A program made the translations under genes and the position numbers. Shown piece after piece: positions 1-7,478 of a stretch of 31,176 nucleotides of DNA. This DNA is from Firmicutes bacterium UBA5774. GTDB lineage: Bacteria; Bacillota; Clostridia; Peptostreptococcales; Anaerovoracaceae. The notes beneath the pieces were generated by a model that worked only from the letters and a program-made list of their open reading frames with translations, made no database searches and was not told the origin of the DNA. The stretch's first letter is position 1. Every line of letters begins with the position of its first letter. The stretch is from the NCBI GenBank assembly GCA_002418625.1, contig DIEM01000012.1, positions 18,983-50,158 on the forward strand, in the 5' to 3' direction.

Positions 1-112
1 CCGGGATATGAACCCAGCCTTCGATGACAATGATCGTGTAGTACAGGGACGCGAGCAAGAACAGAAGCACGCCCAGCACCTGGATAATTGGAATTTGTTT
101 CTGGTTTTCCAT
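1..112 (-). CDS. Membrane protein, N-terminal fragment (cut by window edge)
   Basis: Thirty-seven codons are visible from an ATG at 112, preceded by a GGAGG ribosome binding site seven bases upstream (complement of 120-124). The peptide starts MENQKQIPIIQVLG and runs into a hydrophobic stretch (about residues 8-30), which looks like a first transmembrane helix. The rest lies outside the window, so the family cannot be named. A permease is a reasonable guess because short polar N-termini followed at once by a helix are common there, but this is inference. The gene sits behind a leader of about 245 nt that can fold (see separate entry). Confidence 0.6.
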   Translation of the reverse strand, partial: MENQKQIPIIQVLGVLLFLLASLYYTIIVIEGWVHIP

Positions 113-363
113 TGATACACCTCCAATATAATGAATAATAACATATAAATAAAACAATTATTCGGCATTCAGCATAATGGTCCTAATTGCTTTATTCCAT
201 AATTATGACCGCTTGCCCTGCGACTTTCATGAATAAAAAAATATTAATCACTGCAGGCGGCAAGCGCGATATGGGCGGGAAATGTTCCCGGTTGCCTTGA
301 AAACAAATATTCAGAAGGTGCGGACACCTTTGGCCTCATTCGTTGAAGCTTTATACACGATGT
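113..363 (-). promoter_or_regulatory. Long structured 5' leader of the 1-112 membrane gene
   Basis: This roughly 250-nt gene-free stretch lies between a candidate promoter and the start codon at 112. In minus-strand sense it holds a short AGGTG/CACCT hairpin near 315-335, a six-base-pair CGGGAA/TTCCCG hairpin (276-290) enclosed by GGCAA/TTGCC (259-263 with 292-296), and then a run of seven U (about 234-240). The same bases 259-266 can instead pair perfectly with 210-217 (eight pairs, plus ctgc 218-221 with gcag 253-256). The two folds exclude each other. No known riboswitch consensus was recognised. It may be a regulatory leader or simply an untranslated region. Confidence 0.35.
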
Positions 364-372
364 ATTATATCA
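364..372 (-). promoter_or_regulatory. Candidate extended -10 promoter for the 1-112 gene
   Basis: The minus strand reads TGATATAAT, a perfect TATAAT with the TGn extension. No convincing -35 hexamer lies 17 bases upstream, which an extended -10 can tolerate. Transcription would begin near 357. Confidence 0.4.
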
Positions 373-420
373 CGTTTATCTGCCACTTCTATATGTTTTT
401 GAAAATAATAAGGCTCATTT

Positions 421-1269
421 TCAGTCAATATCCTCGGTTATGTTGTTGAGGGATTCCTCCAGCAGCCGTGGCTCAGCCAGATATTTCTTCATGAGCTTGA
501 AGGAGTTGGAAAAATAGATGCCGTCGCAAATCCGCTCGTCAAGCACATAGCCGATTTCGCAGCATTTCTTTACAACCGGATCATCTCCATGCACCACCGG
601 CAGTTTTTTGTTCTTGCCGAGCGCTGCAAAAATACCTGTCGTCCCGAAATCATAAAGATGATGATAAACATAATCAAGATTGATTGACTTCAAATATGTG
701 AAAAACATCGTCGTATGGAAGGGACTGGCCTCAATGACCGATTTTGGCAGCAAATTGTGCCTGTCCATCCATTTCAGCAGCCGCACCAGGCCTTGCACCA
801 TGAAATGCGGCAGAGACATGATTGCGGCAGCGATCCTGTCGCCGCTGTTCCTGGCGCCCTCCGACAGGCTCTCGTCAAGAACGCGGTCAACAATGGCTGC
901 AACCTCGAAAATATTCTCTTTCCCTGAAAAAGTGAATTTGACCGATGTCTCCTCGCCCTCGTCATGCAAAGAGCGCTTGACAGTTAGCGATATCCAGATG
1001 CGGTTTCTTGCATAAAGCCGGCCATTTATGACAAATCTGTTCAATTGGGGGCGCAGCGCTATCAGCCGTACAAAAATGGCGATAAACACATGCAGATATG
1101 TCAGTTCAACGCCCTGCTCCCTTTTTTCCTTTATATAATCATCGATAGGCTCTGTCATGACGAGCTGCCTGCTGAATATCTGGGCATCACTGCGTCTTGT
1201 CATGACATAGGGGATCAGTTTCATAAATGGTCCGATCGATTTAAGAAGCCTGCCATCATATCTGTTCAT
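421..1269 (-). CDS. 2-oxoacid dehydrogenase E2 / CAT-fold family protein lacking the catalytic His
   Basis: The protein resembles the catalytic domain of 2-oxoacid dehydrogenase E2 acyltransferases (chloramphenicol acetyltransferase fold), but has no lipoyl or peripheral-subunit-binding domain. The DARPF-like start (RSDAQIF), the central TxxxxK-type strand and the C-terminal signature are visible. The active-site motif DHRxxDG reads DERICDG here, so the general-base His is Glu. This makes ordinary acyl transfer doubtful; I recall stand-alone relatives in clostridia with the same change, but cannot check. The open frame extends to an ATG at 1311 behind GGAAAGGGG. I prefer the ATG at 1269 (AAGG six bases upstream), because relatives start just before an R-x-DG-x-L motif. 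It is monocistronic, with its own promoter at 1338-1366. The function is unknown. Confidence 0.75.
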   Translation of the reverse strand: MNRYDGRLLKSIGPFMKLIPYVMTRRSDAQIFSRQLVMTEPIDDYIKEKREQGVELTYLHVFIAIFVRLIALRPQLNRFVINGRLYARNRIWISLTVKRSLHDEGEETSVKFTFSGKENIFEVAAIVDRVLDESLSEGARNSGDRIAAAIMSLPHFMVQGLVRLLKWMDRHNLLPKSVIEASPFHTTMFFTYLKSINLDYVYHHLYDFGTTGIFAALGKNKKLPVVHGDDPVVKKCCEIGYVLDERICDGIYFSNSFKLMKKYLAEPRLLEESLNNITEDID

Positions 1270-1337
1270 AGTATGCCTTGCTACAATGCAATCATGTCCA
1301 AATGACCGCATGCCCCTTTCCGATTATTTTCGTCTTA

Positions 1338-1366
1338 ATTATATTCCATATATATAGTAAAATCAA
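1338..1366 (-). promoter_or_regulatory. Promoter of the E2-like gene
   Basis: On the minus strand TTGATT (1361-1366) and TATAAT (1338-1343) are separated by exactly 17 bases. Transcription would start near 1331, about 20 nt before the ATG at 1311 and 60 nt before the preferred ATG at 1269, so it does not settle the start. Confidence 0.6.
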
Positions 1367-1623
1367 TGATCCCTTTATACCCGGAAGCGATTCCTCCCCG
1401 ATGGTTTTCATCATGTATCAGACATGCCTCCCGGTTGACACCGCCATTTGCCGCAACCGTTGTATACAGTATAATGTATATGCTTTGTATCGACTAAAAA
1501 ACAGTGCTGACTATATTCACTAATAAAAAACGATGTGCTATAATAAGTCGAAATATGTAATCATAATATTCGGAAATTTATATTGGATAGTGTTATTTCA
1601 AGCTTGAAGGCAAAGGTGGCTGA
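1367..1623. other. Intergenic region with divergent promoters, no gene
   Basis: This stretch separates the E2-like gene (-) from the aminotransferase (+). It is AT-rich and holds two TATAAT boxes on the plus strand (1470-1475 and 1539-1544). The second has the better -35 and an extended -10. A TTGACA at 1435-1440 has no correctly spaced -10. A small open frame at 1278-1523 has no ribosome binding site and was not called. Confidence 0.5.
1516..1544 (+). promoter_or_regulatory. Promoter of the aminotransferase gene
   Basis: TTCACT (1516-1521), a 17-base spacer and TATAAT (1539-1544), with a TGC extension just upstream of the -10. The predicted leader is about 70 nt. Confidence 0.55.
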
Positions 1624-2982
1624 ATGACCTCAGTACTGCAGAATCAACACGTTCTATATCCGCAGATGAATATCGAATATCCCGAGATCACCAAAGGCGA
1701 CGGCGTCTATCTTTTCGACAGCAATAACAATCGCTATATCGATGCCGCCGGCGGTCCTGTCTTATGCAGTCTGGGTTACGGACTCGAAGAAATGGGAGAC
1801 ATCCTCCGAAATCAAAGCAATAAACTCAATTTTTCATATAGAATGTATAGCACAACATCGGAAATCATCGATGCATGTGCTAAAATCCATCATGTCTCGG
1901 GCAATTTGCTTGAAAAGACGATGATCGTCAGCGGCGGCACCGAAGCAGTTGAAATGGCGGCGAAAATAGCCAGAACCTATCATATTGACAACGGCGATCC
2001 TGGAAAATACAAAGTGATCGGCAGATGGATCAGTTATCACGGCATGTCGAACAGCACGCTGTCATGGGGCGGTCATCTGGGAAGACGCAAGCTCTGGCAG
2101 CCGCTTTTATCGGAGCATGGGCACATTCCGCCCGCGTACTGCTACCGTTGCTGGTATGGCAAGACGCCCGAGAGCTGCAGCCTTGATTGCGCCTGCGCCC
2201 TTGAACGCGAGATCCAGGTCCAGGGACCCGAAACCGTATCCGCCTTCATCGCGGAGCCTTATTCCGGCAATTCCCTTTGCGGAGCGCATCCGCAGAAACC
2301 GGGATATTTCCAAAAGATTAGAGAAATATGCGATAAATATAACGTGCTGATGATCATGGACGAAGTCATGACCGGCGTCGGCAGGACCGGAGACTGGTTT
2401 GCCTACCAGGGATACGGGGTCGTTCCCGACATCGTCACGATGGGCAAAGCCCTCGGCGGCGGCTATTTTCCTGTTGGCGGCGTCGGATGCTCCGCGAAGG
2501 TCAGCGATGTGATCGAAAATAACTCAGCGACATTCGCACCGGGTTTTTCCTGGGCGGGCAATCCCATGGCAGGCGCCGTCATTTCAGCGACTATTGATTA
2601 CAAAATCCGGCACGAGCTTCTTGAAAATGTTCAAAGTATGGGTGACTATCTTATGAAGGAGCTCCGGACGCTTGCTTCGGCGCATCCGTCCATTGGCGAT
2701 GTGCGGGGAAAAGGATTGCTGATCGGTATAGAATTCGTCAAAAGCAAGGAGACAAAGGAGCCCTTCGACCCGGCCATACAGTATCAGTCGCTCCTTGTCG
2801 ACGCATGCAAGAAAAACGGCATGTTCATACAAAGCGGCAGTGGAAATATCGACGGCATCCTTGGCGACATGCTGCTGCTCGGACCGGCATATACGATCAG
2901 AAAATCAGAGATCGGCGAAATCGTCGACAAACTTGATCTCTCATTATCAATAGTCGAAAAGCAACCCGGGATTTTTGATTAA
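1624..2982 (+). CDS. Class III PLP-dependent aminotransferase
   Basis: This 452-residue protein is a fold-type I class III aminotransferase, the group of acetylornithine, omega-amino acid and glutamate-1-semialdehyde transaminases. Visible signatures are SGGTEA (103-108, phosphate-binding), the DEVMTGVGRTG block (246-256) with the Asp that contacts the pyridine nitrogen, and the PLP lysine in GKALGGGY (Lys275). A Cys-rich insertion at 173-191 (CYRC...C...C.C) sits where many relatives have none. The start ATG follows AGGTGG four bases upstream. It precedes a TRAP transporter on the same strand, so the imported compound may be its amino donor or the matching oxoacid. The substrate cannot be read from sequence; beta-amino acids, diamines or amino-sulfonates are all possible. 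Confidence 0.9.
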   Translation: MTSVLQNQHVLYPQMNIEYPEITKGDGVYLFDSNNNRYIDAAGGPVLCSLGYGLEEMGDILRNQSNKLNFSYRMYSTTSEIIDACAKIHHVSGNLLEKTMIVSGGTEAVEMAAKIARTYHIDNGDPGKYKVIGRWISYHGMSNSTLSWGGHLGRRKLWQPLLSEHGHIPPAYCYRCWYGKTPESCSLDCACALEREIQVQGPETVSAFIAEPYSGNSLCGAHPQKPGYFQKIREICDKYNVLMIMDEVMTGVGRTGDWFAYQGYGVVPDIVTMGKALGGGYFPVGGVGCSAKVSDVIENNSATFAPGFSWAGNPMAGAVISATIDYKIRHELLENVQSMGDYLMKELRTLASAHPSIGDVRGKGLLIGIEFVKSKETKEPFDPAIQYQSLLVDACKKNGMFIQSGSGNIDGILGDMLLLGPAYTIRKSEIGEIVDKLDLSLSIVEKQPGIFD

Positions 2983-3052
2983 TGAGATTGCCAAAAAAGA
3001 TAACTTAAAGTTTGTTAAATAAATGACAGAATATTTTGAATAGTGCAAAATG

Positions 3053-3064
3053 TGATTGCAATCA
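3053..3064. promoter_or_regulatory. Operator candidate: 12-bp palindrome over the dctP -35
   Basis: TGATTGCAATCA is a perfect palindrome overlapping the -35 hexamer of the candidate dctP promoter. Such a position would suit a repressor. No regulator was matched to it. Confidence 0.35.
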
Positions 3065-3084
3065 GCGTCACATCGGTGTAATAT
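3056..3084 (+). promoter_or_regulatory. Candidate promoter for the TRAP operon
   Basis: TTGCAA (3056-3061), a 17-base spacer and TAATAT (3079-3084). Transcription would begin near 3091 and leave a leader of about 135 nt before dctP. That leader contains a CGGGT/ACCCG hairpin (around 3134-3158) and an ATAAATC/GATTTAT hairpin with a UUCG loop (around 3168-3190). Confidence 0.45.
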
Positions 3085-3226
3085 TACATTATAAATACAA
3101 GTCGATAAACTAGCTCTTTCTTTGATGACGACACGGGTGGAACGATTCGAAACCCGCCAACTTCGATAAATCACTTCGGCGATTTATATAGCAACTTATC
3201 ACATTGCATAACAAGGAGGAGGAACT

Positions 3227-4279
3227 ATGAATTTAAAGAAAACCATTGCGTTTCTACTGGTATTCGCGTTGGTGCTCGCGACCTTTGCCGGATGCGGCGG
3301 CGGAACAGCCACCGAGGGTGAAGGCGAAGGGGAAGCAACCGAACCTATCGTTTTAAGACTGGCTTCCGATGCGCCGCTTGAGCACATCGCGACCGGACTG
3401 AACAACGAAGCTTGTGAAATGGTCAAGGAAAGAACTGAAGGAAGAGTTGAAGTTCAATACTTCCCGGCCAGCCAATTAGGCGGATATGAAACAGTCTATG
3501 AAGAAATCGTCAGAGGGACGATCGACATGGGCCAGATCACTATTCCGGATGCGTTGGATGCCAGACTCGGCGCAGCTTATGTGCCATATTACGCAACCAG
3601 CTTCGACGAGGCTAAGATCCTCTTCGCTCCCGATTCCTATCTGTGTACGACTCTTGGAGAGTTGACTGAAGCCAACGGCGTCAAATTCCTCGGTATCGTA
3701 CTTGAAGGTTTCATCGGGCAGGCATTCGTAGTCGAGCCTACCGATATGGCCATCCCGGGCGCAACCAAGAAAGTCAAGACCAGAAGCCCGGCAATGATCA
3801 CTTTCAGGGTCGCGCAGGAAGACCTTGGTTTCAACCCGATCACTGTTCCATACGCAGAAGTTCCGACTGCCATTCAGACCAAAGTCGTTGACGGATGGGT
3901 CGGCGGTACTCCGAACATCAATTATGCATGGATCGGCGAAATAATCAATTACATGTATGTCACCTACATCCATGCAGAAGCCACAAGCTATGTCATCAGT
4001 GAGCAGACCCTTGCAAAGCTTTCGCCTGAAGATGCAGAAACTGTCATCGCAGTCTTCCAGGAGCAGAGCATGAAGAGTTTCACTCTATCTCAGGAAAACG
4101 AAGAAGTTTACAAGCAGAAACTGGCTGACGACTATGGCGTTCAAGTCATAGAATTCACACCTGAAGAAGTTGCCGCCAACGCTAAATTCGTCCGCGAAAC
4201 CACCTGGCCCAAGCTCGAAGAGCTTCTGACCAAGGAATTCATGGATGGCTTAAGAGCTGAGGTAGAAAAACTTCAATAG
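3227..4279 (+). CDS. dctP: TRAP transporter substrate-binding lipoprotein, DctP type
   Basis: The 350-residue protein is the extracytoplasmic solute receptor of a tripartite ATP-independent periplasmic (TRAP) transporter. It starts with a lipoprotein signal peptide: basic MNLKK, a hydrophobic core and a lipobox ending in Cys23 (FAGC), followed by a Gly/Glu-rich linker. The mature part has the DctP pattern: strand LRLASDAPLEHI, VQYFPASQLGG, then the VKTRSPAMI segment, where family members carry the Arg that binds the substrate carboxylate, and the GWVGGTPN region. A strong GGAGGAGG lies four bases before the ATG. dctQ and dctM follow after a stable hairpin. The ligand is probably an organic acid or amino acid; its identity is not readable. 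Confidence 0.93.
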   Translation: MNLKKTIAFLLVFALVLATFAGCGGGTATEGEGEGEATEPIVLRLASDAPLEHIATGLNNEACEMVKERTEGRVEVQYFPASQLGGYETVYEEIVRGTIDMGQITIPDALDARLGAAYVPYYATSFDEAKILFAPDSYLCTTLGELTEANGVKFLGIVLEGFIGQAFVVEPTDMAIPGATKKVKTRSPAMITFRVAQEDLGFNPITVPYAEVPTAIQTKVVDGWVGGTPNINYAWIGEIINYMYVTYIHAEATSYVISEQTLAKLSPEDAETVIAVFQEQSMKSFTLSQENEEVYKQKLADDYGVQVIEFTPEEVAANAKFVRETTWPKLEELLTKEFMDGLRAEVEKLQ

Positions 4280-4311
4280 CAAATAGAACCTCACCACAGA
4301 TTTCACATGAA

Positions 4312-4344
4312 AATCAAAGGGAAGGTAACTCCTTCCCTTTGATT
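4312..4344 (+). other. Strong intercistronic hairpin between dctP and dctQ
   Basis: A perfect 14-bp stem (4312-4325 with 4331-4344) closes a five-base TAACT loop. There is no T-run after it, so it is not a good intrinsic terminator. Its place after the receptor gene fits an mRNA-stabilising or partial-readthrough element that keeps the receptor more abundant than the membrane subunits. Confidence 0.7.
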
Positions 4345-4371
4345 GTGTAAAGACAAGAAAGGAGGCTAATA

Positions 4372-4926
4372 GTGTATACCAGCAAATTGGAAAAAACAGC
4401 CTTTTGGAAATTTATGGAAAAATTTCTGCATGTCGGTCTTATCGTTTGCGGCACCATGGTGACCCTGATCACCTTCGCAGCCGTCATAACCCGTGAATTG
4501 AACGTCAACTTCCTGGGCTACGAAGAGATCCTGATCATATTCGCCTTTTGGCTTTATATGTTCGGAACGGCCCATGGCAGCTTTGAGCAGAGCCATATCA
4601 CTGCCGATATCGTCGTCGTCATGATGCCCGAATCCATGGCGAAATCCCTGATCGCAGTTCTCCGCAATACTTTAACATTGGTTTTATGCCTCGTTTTCCT
4701 CACATGGGCCTGGCAGCTGTTCAACTGGACAATAGTCATGGAAACGAAAACTCCGGTTTGGCGTATTCCAGTCACTGTATCACAGTCTTCGCTGCTGTTT
4801 GGTCTGGGCGTCGCCACCTTCTATAATATTGTTTACCTCTATGATGAATGGAGACTTTTTATAGGCAAATATATTACAAAGACTATTGCTATCGAAGATC
4901 TATCCGGTAGCGGAAAGGAGGTATGA
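4372..4926 (+). CDS. dctQ: TRAP transporter small membrane subunit, DctQ type
   Basis: This 184-residue protein fits the DctQ family in length and layout. Four predicted membrane helices lie at about residues 18-38, 50-70, 90-112 and 135-155, with the EEILIIFAFWLYMFGTA motif typical of DctQ in helix 2. It uses a GTG start at 4372, with AAAGGAGG six bases upstream. It forms the membrane core with DctM, encoded immediately downstream with only four bases between stop and start. Helix boundaries are estimated by eye. Confidence 0.9.
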   Translation: MYTSKLEKTAFWKFMEKFLHVGLIVCGTMVTLITFAAVITRELNVNFLGYEEILIIFAFWLYMFGTAHGSFEQSHITADIVVVMMPESMAKSLIAVLRNTLTLVLCLVFLTWAWQLFNWTIVMETKTPVWRIPVTVSQSSLLFGLGVATFYNIVYLYDEWRLFIGKYITKTIAIEDLSGSGKEV

Positions 4927-4930
4927 TCGC

Positions 4931-6232
4931 ATGCTCGTAGTATTTGCAGTTCTCGCACTTATTGTTGTTTTAATGCTGGGTGTTCCTATTCCATTTGCGT
5001 TTTTCGCTTCCTCGCTGGTCATTGTCATCGGCGGCGGATATGATTATACCTTCCTGCTGCCATACGGCTTCAGCAAGGTCAGTTCCCTGATCCTGGTCGC
5101 CATCCCACTGTTCATCCTATCAGGAAACCTGATGGAAAAAGCCGGGATCGGCGAAGCCCTTGTCAACGCCGTTGAAATGTTCATCGGCCGTATCAAGGGA
5201 GGTCTCGGAGCGGTCATGGTCGTATCCTGCGCCCTGTTCGGATCGATATCCGGAAGCGGTTTTGCGACTCTCAGCTGTATCGGTACGATCATGCTGCCGA
5301 GAATGTATGCGGCCGGCTATCCGCGCGGCATATCTTCCGCTCTGATCTCCAGCGCATCATTGCTCGGCCTTCTGATCCCGCCGAGCCTGAACATGATCGT
5401 CTATGCCTTCATAGGCGGGCAGTCCGTACTGGCCTGCTTCCTTGCGACTGTCATCCCGGGCATCATTCTTGTCATTTTGCTGAGCGCGGTCAACTTCTGG
5501 CTGCTTCGGAAAAATACCGAGATCAGGATTCCCGACAAGATGCCTCTACCTGTATACACAAAGGAACTGACGCGCCGAACAGGCAGAGCCATACCGGCCA
5601 TGATCGCGCCTATCATCATTCTTGGCGGAATCTATGGCGGTTTCCTGACGCCTACGGAAGCTGCTGCGGTCGCAGTTGTCTATACTGTCCCGGTCGGTGT
5701 CTGGTTCTATAAAGGATTGAATGCAAAATCCTTCAAGGACGGTCTTATCGTAGCCGGTACGACAGCTGGCGTCGTCATGATCATGCTGCTCTCCGTCATG
5801 ATGCTCTCGAGACTATATATCATGGAAAACGTCCCGAACATGATCCTTGGAGCGATGACCTCGGTCACAGAGAACACCTTCCTGCTGATCCTGATGGTCA
5901 ACCTGTTCCTGATCATCATCGGAATGATGATGGATGACACCAGCGCGATCCTGCTGACGACCCCGATCCTGCTGCCTGTCGTCATTCAATTGGGCGTCGA
6001 TCCGGTCCACTTCGCCGCCATCATGGGCGTCAACCTGGGCCTCGGCTGCGTCACGCCTCCGACAGCTCCGTTCCTCTATCTGGGGGCCCGTATCGGAAAC
6101 GCGCCGATCAATGAGATGATGGGACCGACAATGTGGTTCATAGCCCTTGCCTGGATCCCCACACTGATAATCACCACTTATGTACCGGGATTATCCTTAT
6201 GGCTGCCGCGCATGTTCGGATTCGTCATGTAA
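4931..6232 (+). CDS. dctM: TRAP transporter large permease subunit, DctM type
   Basis: A 433-residue, very hydrophobic protein with about twelve helices. It carries DctM family blocks: GVPIPFAFF near the N-terminus, IPLFILSGNLMEKAGI, the GSISGSGFAT segment, LIPPSLNMI, GGFLTPTEAAAVAVVY and a near-repeat in the second half (DDTSAILLTTPILLPV, LGLGCVTPPTAPFLY). The frame is open back to 4886, but that would overlap dctQ. The ATG at 4931 has GGAAAGGAGG nine bases upstream and gives the usual N-terminus. It is the Na+- or H+-coupled import channel of the TRAP system and the last gene of the operon, followed by the hairpin at 6303-6330. Confidence 0.92.
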   Translation: MLVVFAVLALIVVLMLGVPIPFAFFASSLVIVIGGGYDYTFLLPYGFSKVSSLILVAIPLFILSGNLMEKAGIGEALVNAVEMFIGRIKGGLGAVMVVSCALFGSISGSGFATLSCIGTIMLPRMYAAGYPRGISSALISSASLLGLLIPPSLNMIVYAFIGGQSVLACFLATVIPGIILVILLSAVNFWLLRKNTEIRIPDKMPLPVYTKELTRRTGRAIPAMIAPIIILGGIYGGFLTPTEAAAVAVVYTVPVGVWFYKGLNAKSFKDGLIVAGTTAGVVMIMLLSVMMLSRLYIMENVPNMILGAMTSVTENTFLLILMVNLFLIIIGMMMDDTSAILLTTPILLPVVIQLGVDPVHFAAIMGVNLGLGCVTPPTAPFLYLGARIGNAPINEMMGPTMWFIALAWIPTLIITTYVPGLSLWLPRMFGFVM

Positions 6233-6302
6233 CCAATCAAAAAACAATCGTACCCAATAAATATTAAATATTGAAAAATAAAAGAATAACGACAAAAAAC
6301 GA

Positions 6303-6330
6303 AAGAAGACCGGGCTGATCCGGTCTTCTT
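6303..6330. terminator. Bidirectional terminator between dctM and the macrodomain gene
   Basis: An 11-bp perfect stem (6303-6313 with 6320-6330) has a six-base loop. In the minus direction it is followed by TCGTTTTTT, a good U-tract; in the plus direction the tail is weak. The genes on either side converge. Confidence 0.7.
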
Positions 6331-6412
6331 CTAAATTGTGGCCGCTATGTCTTCATGTTTTACGGAGGTCATGATCAGGCACCTGTGCGCCCTGCCGGGA
6401 ACCATCCCGGCG

Positions 6413-6952
6413 CTAAGACTGATCTCCATTGAGTATGCTGTCGTACAAGTCGAACGTTTCCTTGCTGAAGCATACAAGAATAATCTTTTCCATGCCTGTA
6501 TGAGTATCCAGAAAGCGCTGTATCGTCCGCACCGCGATCACTGAAGCCCGCTTGGCAGGAAATCCATATACGCCAGTACTGATAGCAGGAAAAGCGATTG
6601 TTCCAACTCCATTTTCGATGGCGACCTCAAGGGATCTCCAGTAGCAGGAAGTGAGCAGTTCCTCCTCATGATCTCCGCCGCCGTGCCATACCGGACCCAC
6701 CGTATGGATCACCCATTTGGCCGGCAGAGCGTATCCGTTCGTGATCTTTGCATCTCCGGTATCGCATCCGCCGAGCATTCTGCATTCCGCCAGCAGCTCC
6801 GGCCCGGCTGCGCGATGGATCGCCCCGTCGACGCCGCCTCCCCCCAAAAGGCTGTTGTTGGCTGCGTTGACGATTGCGTCAGCTTTAATCTTGGTAATAT
6901 CACCCAGCCTGATTTCAATTTTCCGATCATCCGCTATTTTATTATTTTCCAT
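6413..6952 (-). CDS. Macrodomain protein (ADP-ribose / O-acetyl-ADP-ribose hydrolase family)
   Basis: A 179-residue single macrodomain. Family landmarks are IEIRLGDITKIKADAIVNAANNSLLGGGGVDG split over the first 50 residues (the Asn pair and Gly loop that hold ADP-ribose), then HTVGPVWHGG, and FPAISTGVYGFP (the phosphate-binding loop). This matches the YmdB/MacroD group, which removes ADP-ribose from proteins or deacetylates O-acetyl-ADP-ribose. The frame opens six codons earlier at 6970, but the AGGAGG lies inside those codons (6961-6966), so the start is 6952. It is the last gene of the fol operon, 34 bases after the HD-domain gene. Confidence 0.9.
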   Translation of the reverse strand: MENNKIADDRKIEIRLGDITKIKADAIVNAANNSLLGGGGVDGAIHRAAGPELLAECRMLGGCDTGDAKITNGYALPAKWVIHTVGPVWHGGGDHEEELLTSCYWRSLEVAIENGVGTIAFPAISTGVYGFPAKRASVIAVRTIQRFLDTHTGMEKIILVCFSKETFDLYDSILNGDQS

Positions 6953-6986
6953 ATCAATAACCTCCTGCATTCAGCGCGGGTAACAC

Positions 6987-7463
6987 TCAATAGTCAAGCG
7001 ATGGCTTATGATTATCCACGAATCTTTTGCACCGGCCGATGGCCGGACAGTCGAAGCATGGCCGCGAAGCCTTGTCAGCCCTCGATATTAGAGCTCCAAG
7101 CTTTGAATTTTCGGATCGCTCCCGATGCTCGAGGATCGCTGCAACGATCGCCCGGATATCTTCGTCATTGAATCCGCAGGAACCCAATATTTCCTCCGCG
7201 AGTTCGGCGCCCGCTTCACTATGGTCGCGGCCTGTAAGATATTCCTGCCATCTGCCGATATCATGAAGCAGGCCGGCCGCATAGACCATTTCCTTGGGCA
7301 AAAGCAAGCCGCTTTCAAGGTTCAGTATCCATGCGACCCTGCAGACATCCAGCATATGGCTCATATCGTGCCTGCAAAATATCCTGTCTTTTTCAGACTC
7401 CATATTCCTTTTGACACAGTCTTTGAATGTGCCGTTAGCCAAAATGCAATCAATGCGCTCCAT
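6987..7463 (-). CDS. HD-domain phosphohydrolase with C-terminal Cys cluster
   Basis: This 158-residue protein has the metal-binding HD pattern: His32/His36 (HDMSHML), His67-Asp68 (LLHDIGR), further His residues near 81 and 113, and Asp130 in ISRADKASR. The C-terminus carries Cys136, Cys139 and Cys145 (CFDCPAIGRC), spaced for a metal or redox site; I recall this tail in related clostridial HD proteins. The ribosome binding site GGGAGG lies eight bases before the ATG. It sits 15 bases after folK inside the fol operon, so it may hydrolyse a pterin or nucleotide phosphate. A dihydroneopterin triphosphate pyrophosphatase role is an attractive guess with no direct support. Confidence 0.8.
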   Translation of the reverse strand: MERIDCILANGTFKDCVKRNMESEKDRIFCRHDMSHMLDVCRVAWILNLESGLLLPKEMVYAAGLLHDIGRWQEYLTGRDHSEAGAELAEEILGSCGFNDEDIRAIVAAILEHRERSENSKLGALISRADKASRPCFDCPAIGRCKRFVDNHKPSLDY

Positions 7464-7478
7464 ATATGCAGCCTCCCA

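Noticed and set aside
1435..1475. TTGACA at 1435 paired with TATAAT at 1470
   Set aside because: The spacer is 29 bases, too long for a promoter; the pair at 1516-1544 is better.
1278..1523. Small open frame on the plus strand before the aminotransferase
   Set aside because: It has no ribosome binding site and overlaps the E2-like start and the promoter of the next gene.
3051..3072. TGTGA...TCACA resembling a CRP/FNR site near dctP
   Set aside because: The half-sites are 12 bases apart instead of 6 (CRP), so only the inner palindrome TGATTGCAATCA was kept.
3136..3160. GGGTGGAAC in the dctP leader, similar to a T-box core
   Set aside because: The required ACCGC continuation, stem I, specifier loop and terminator are all missing.
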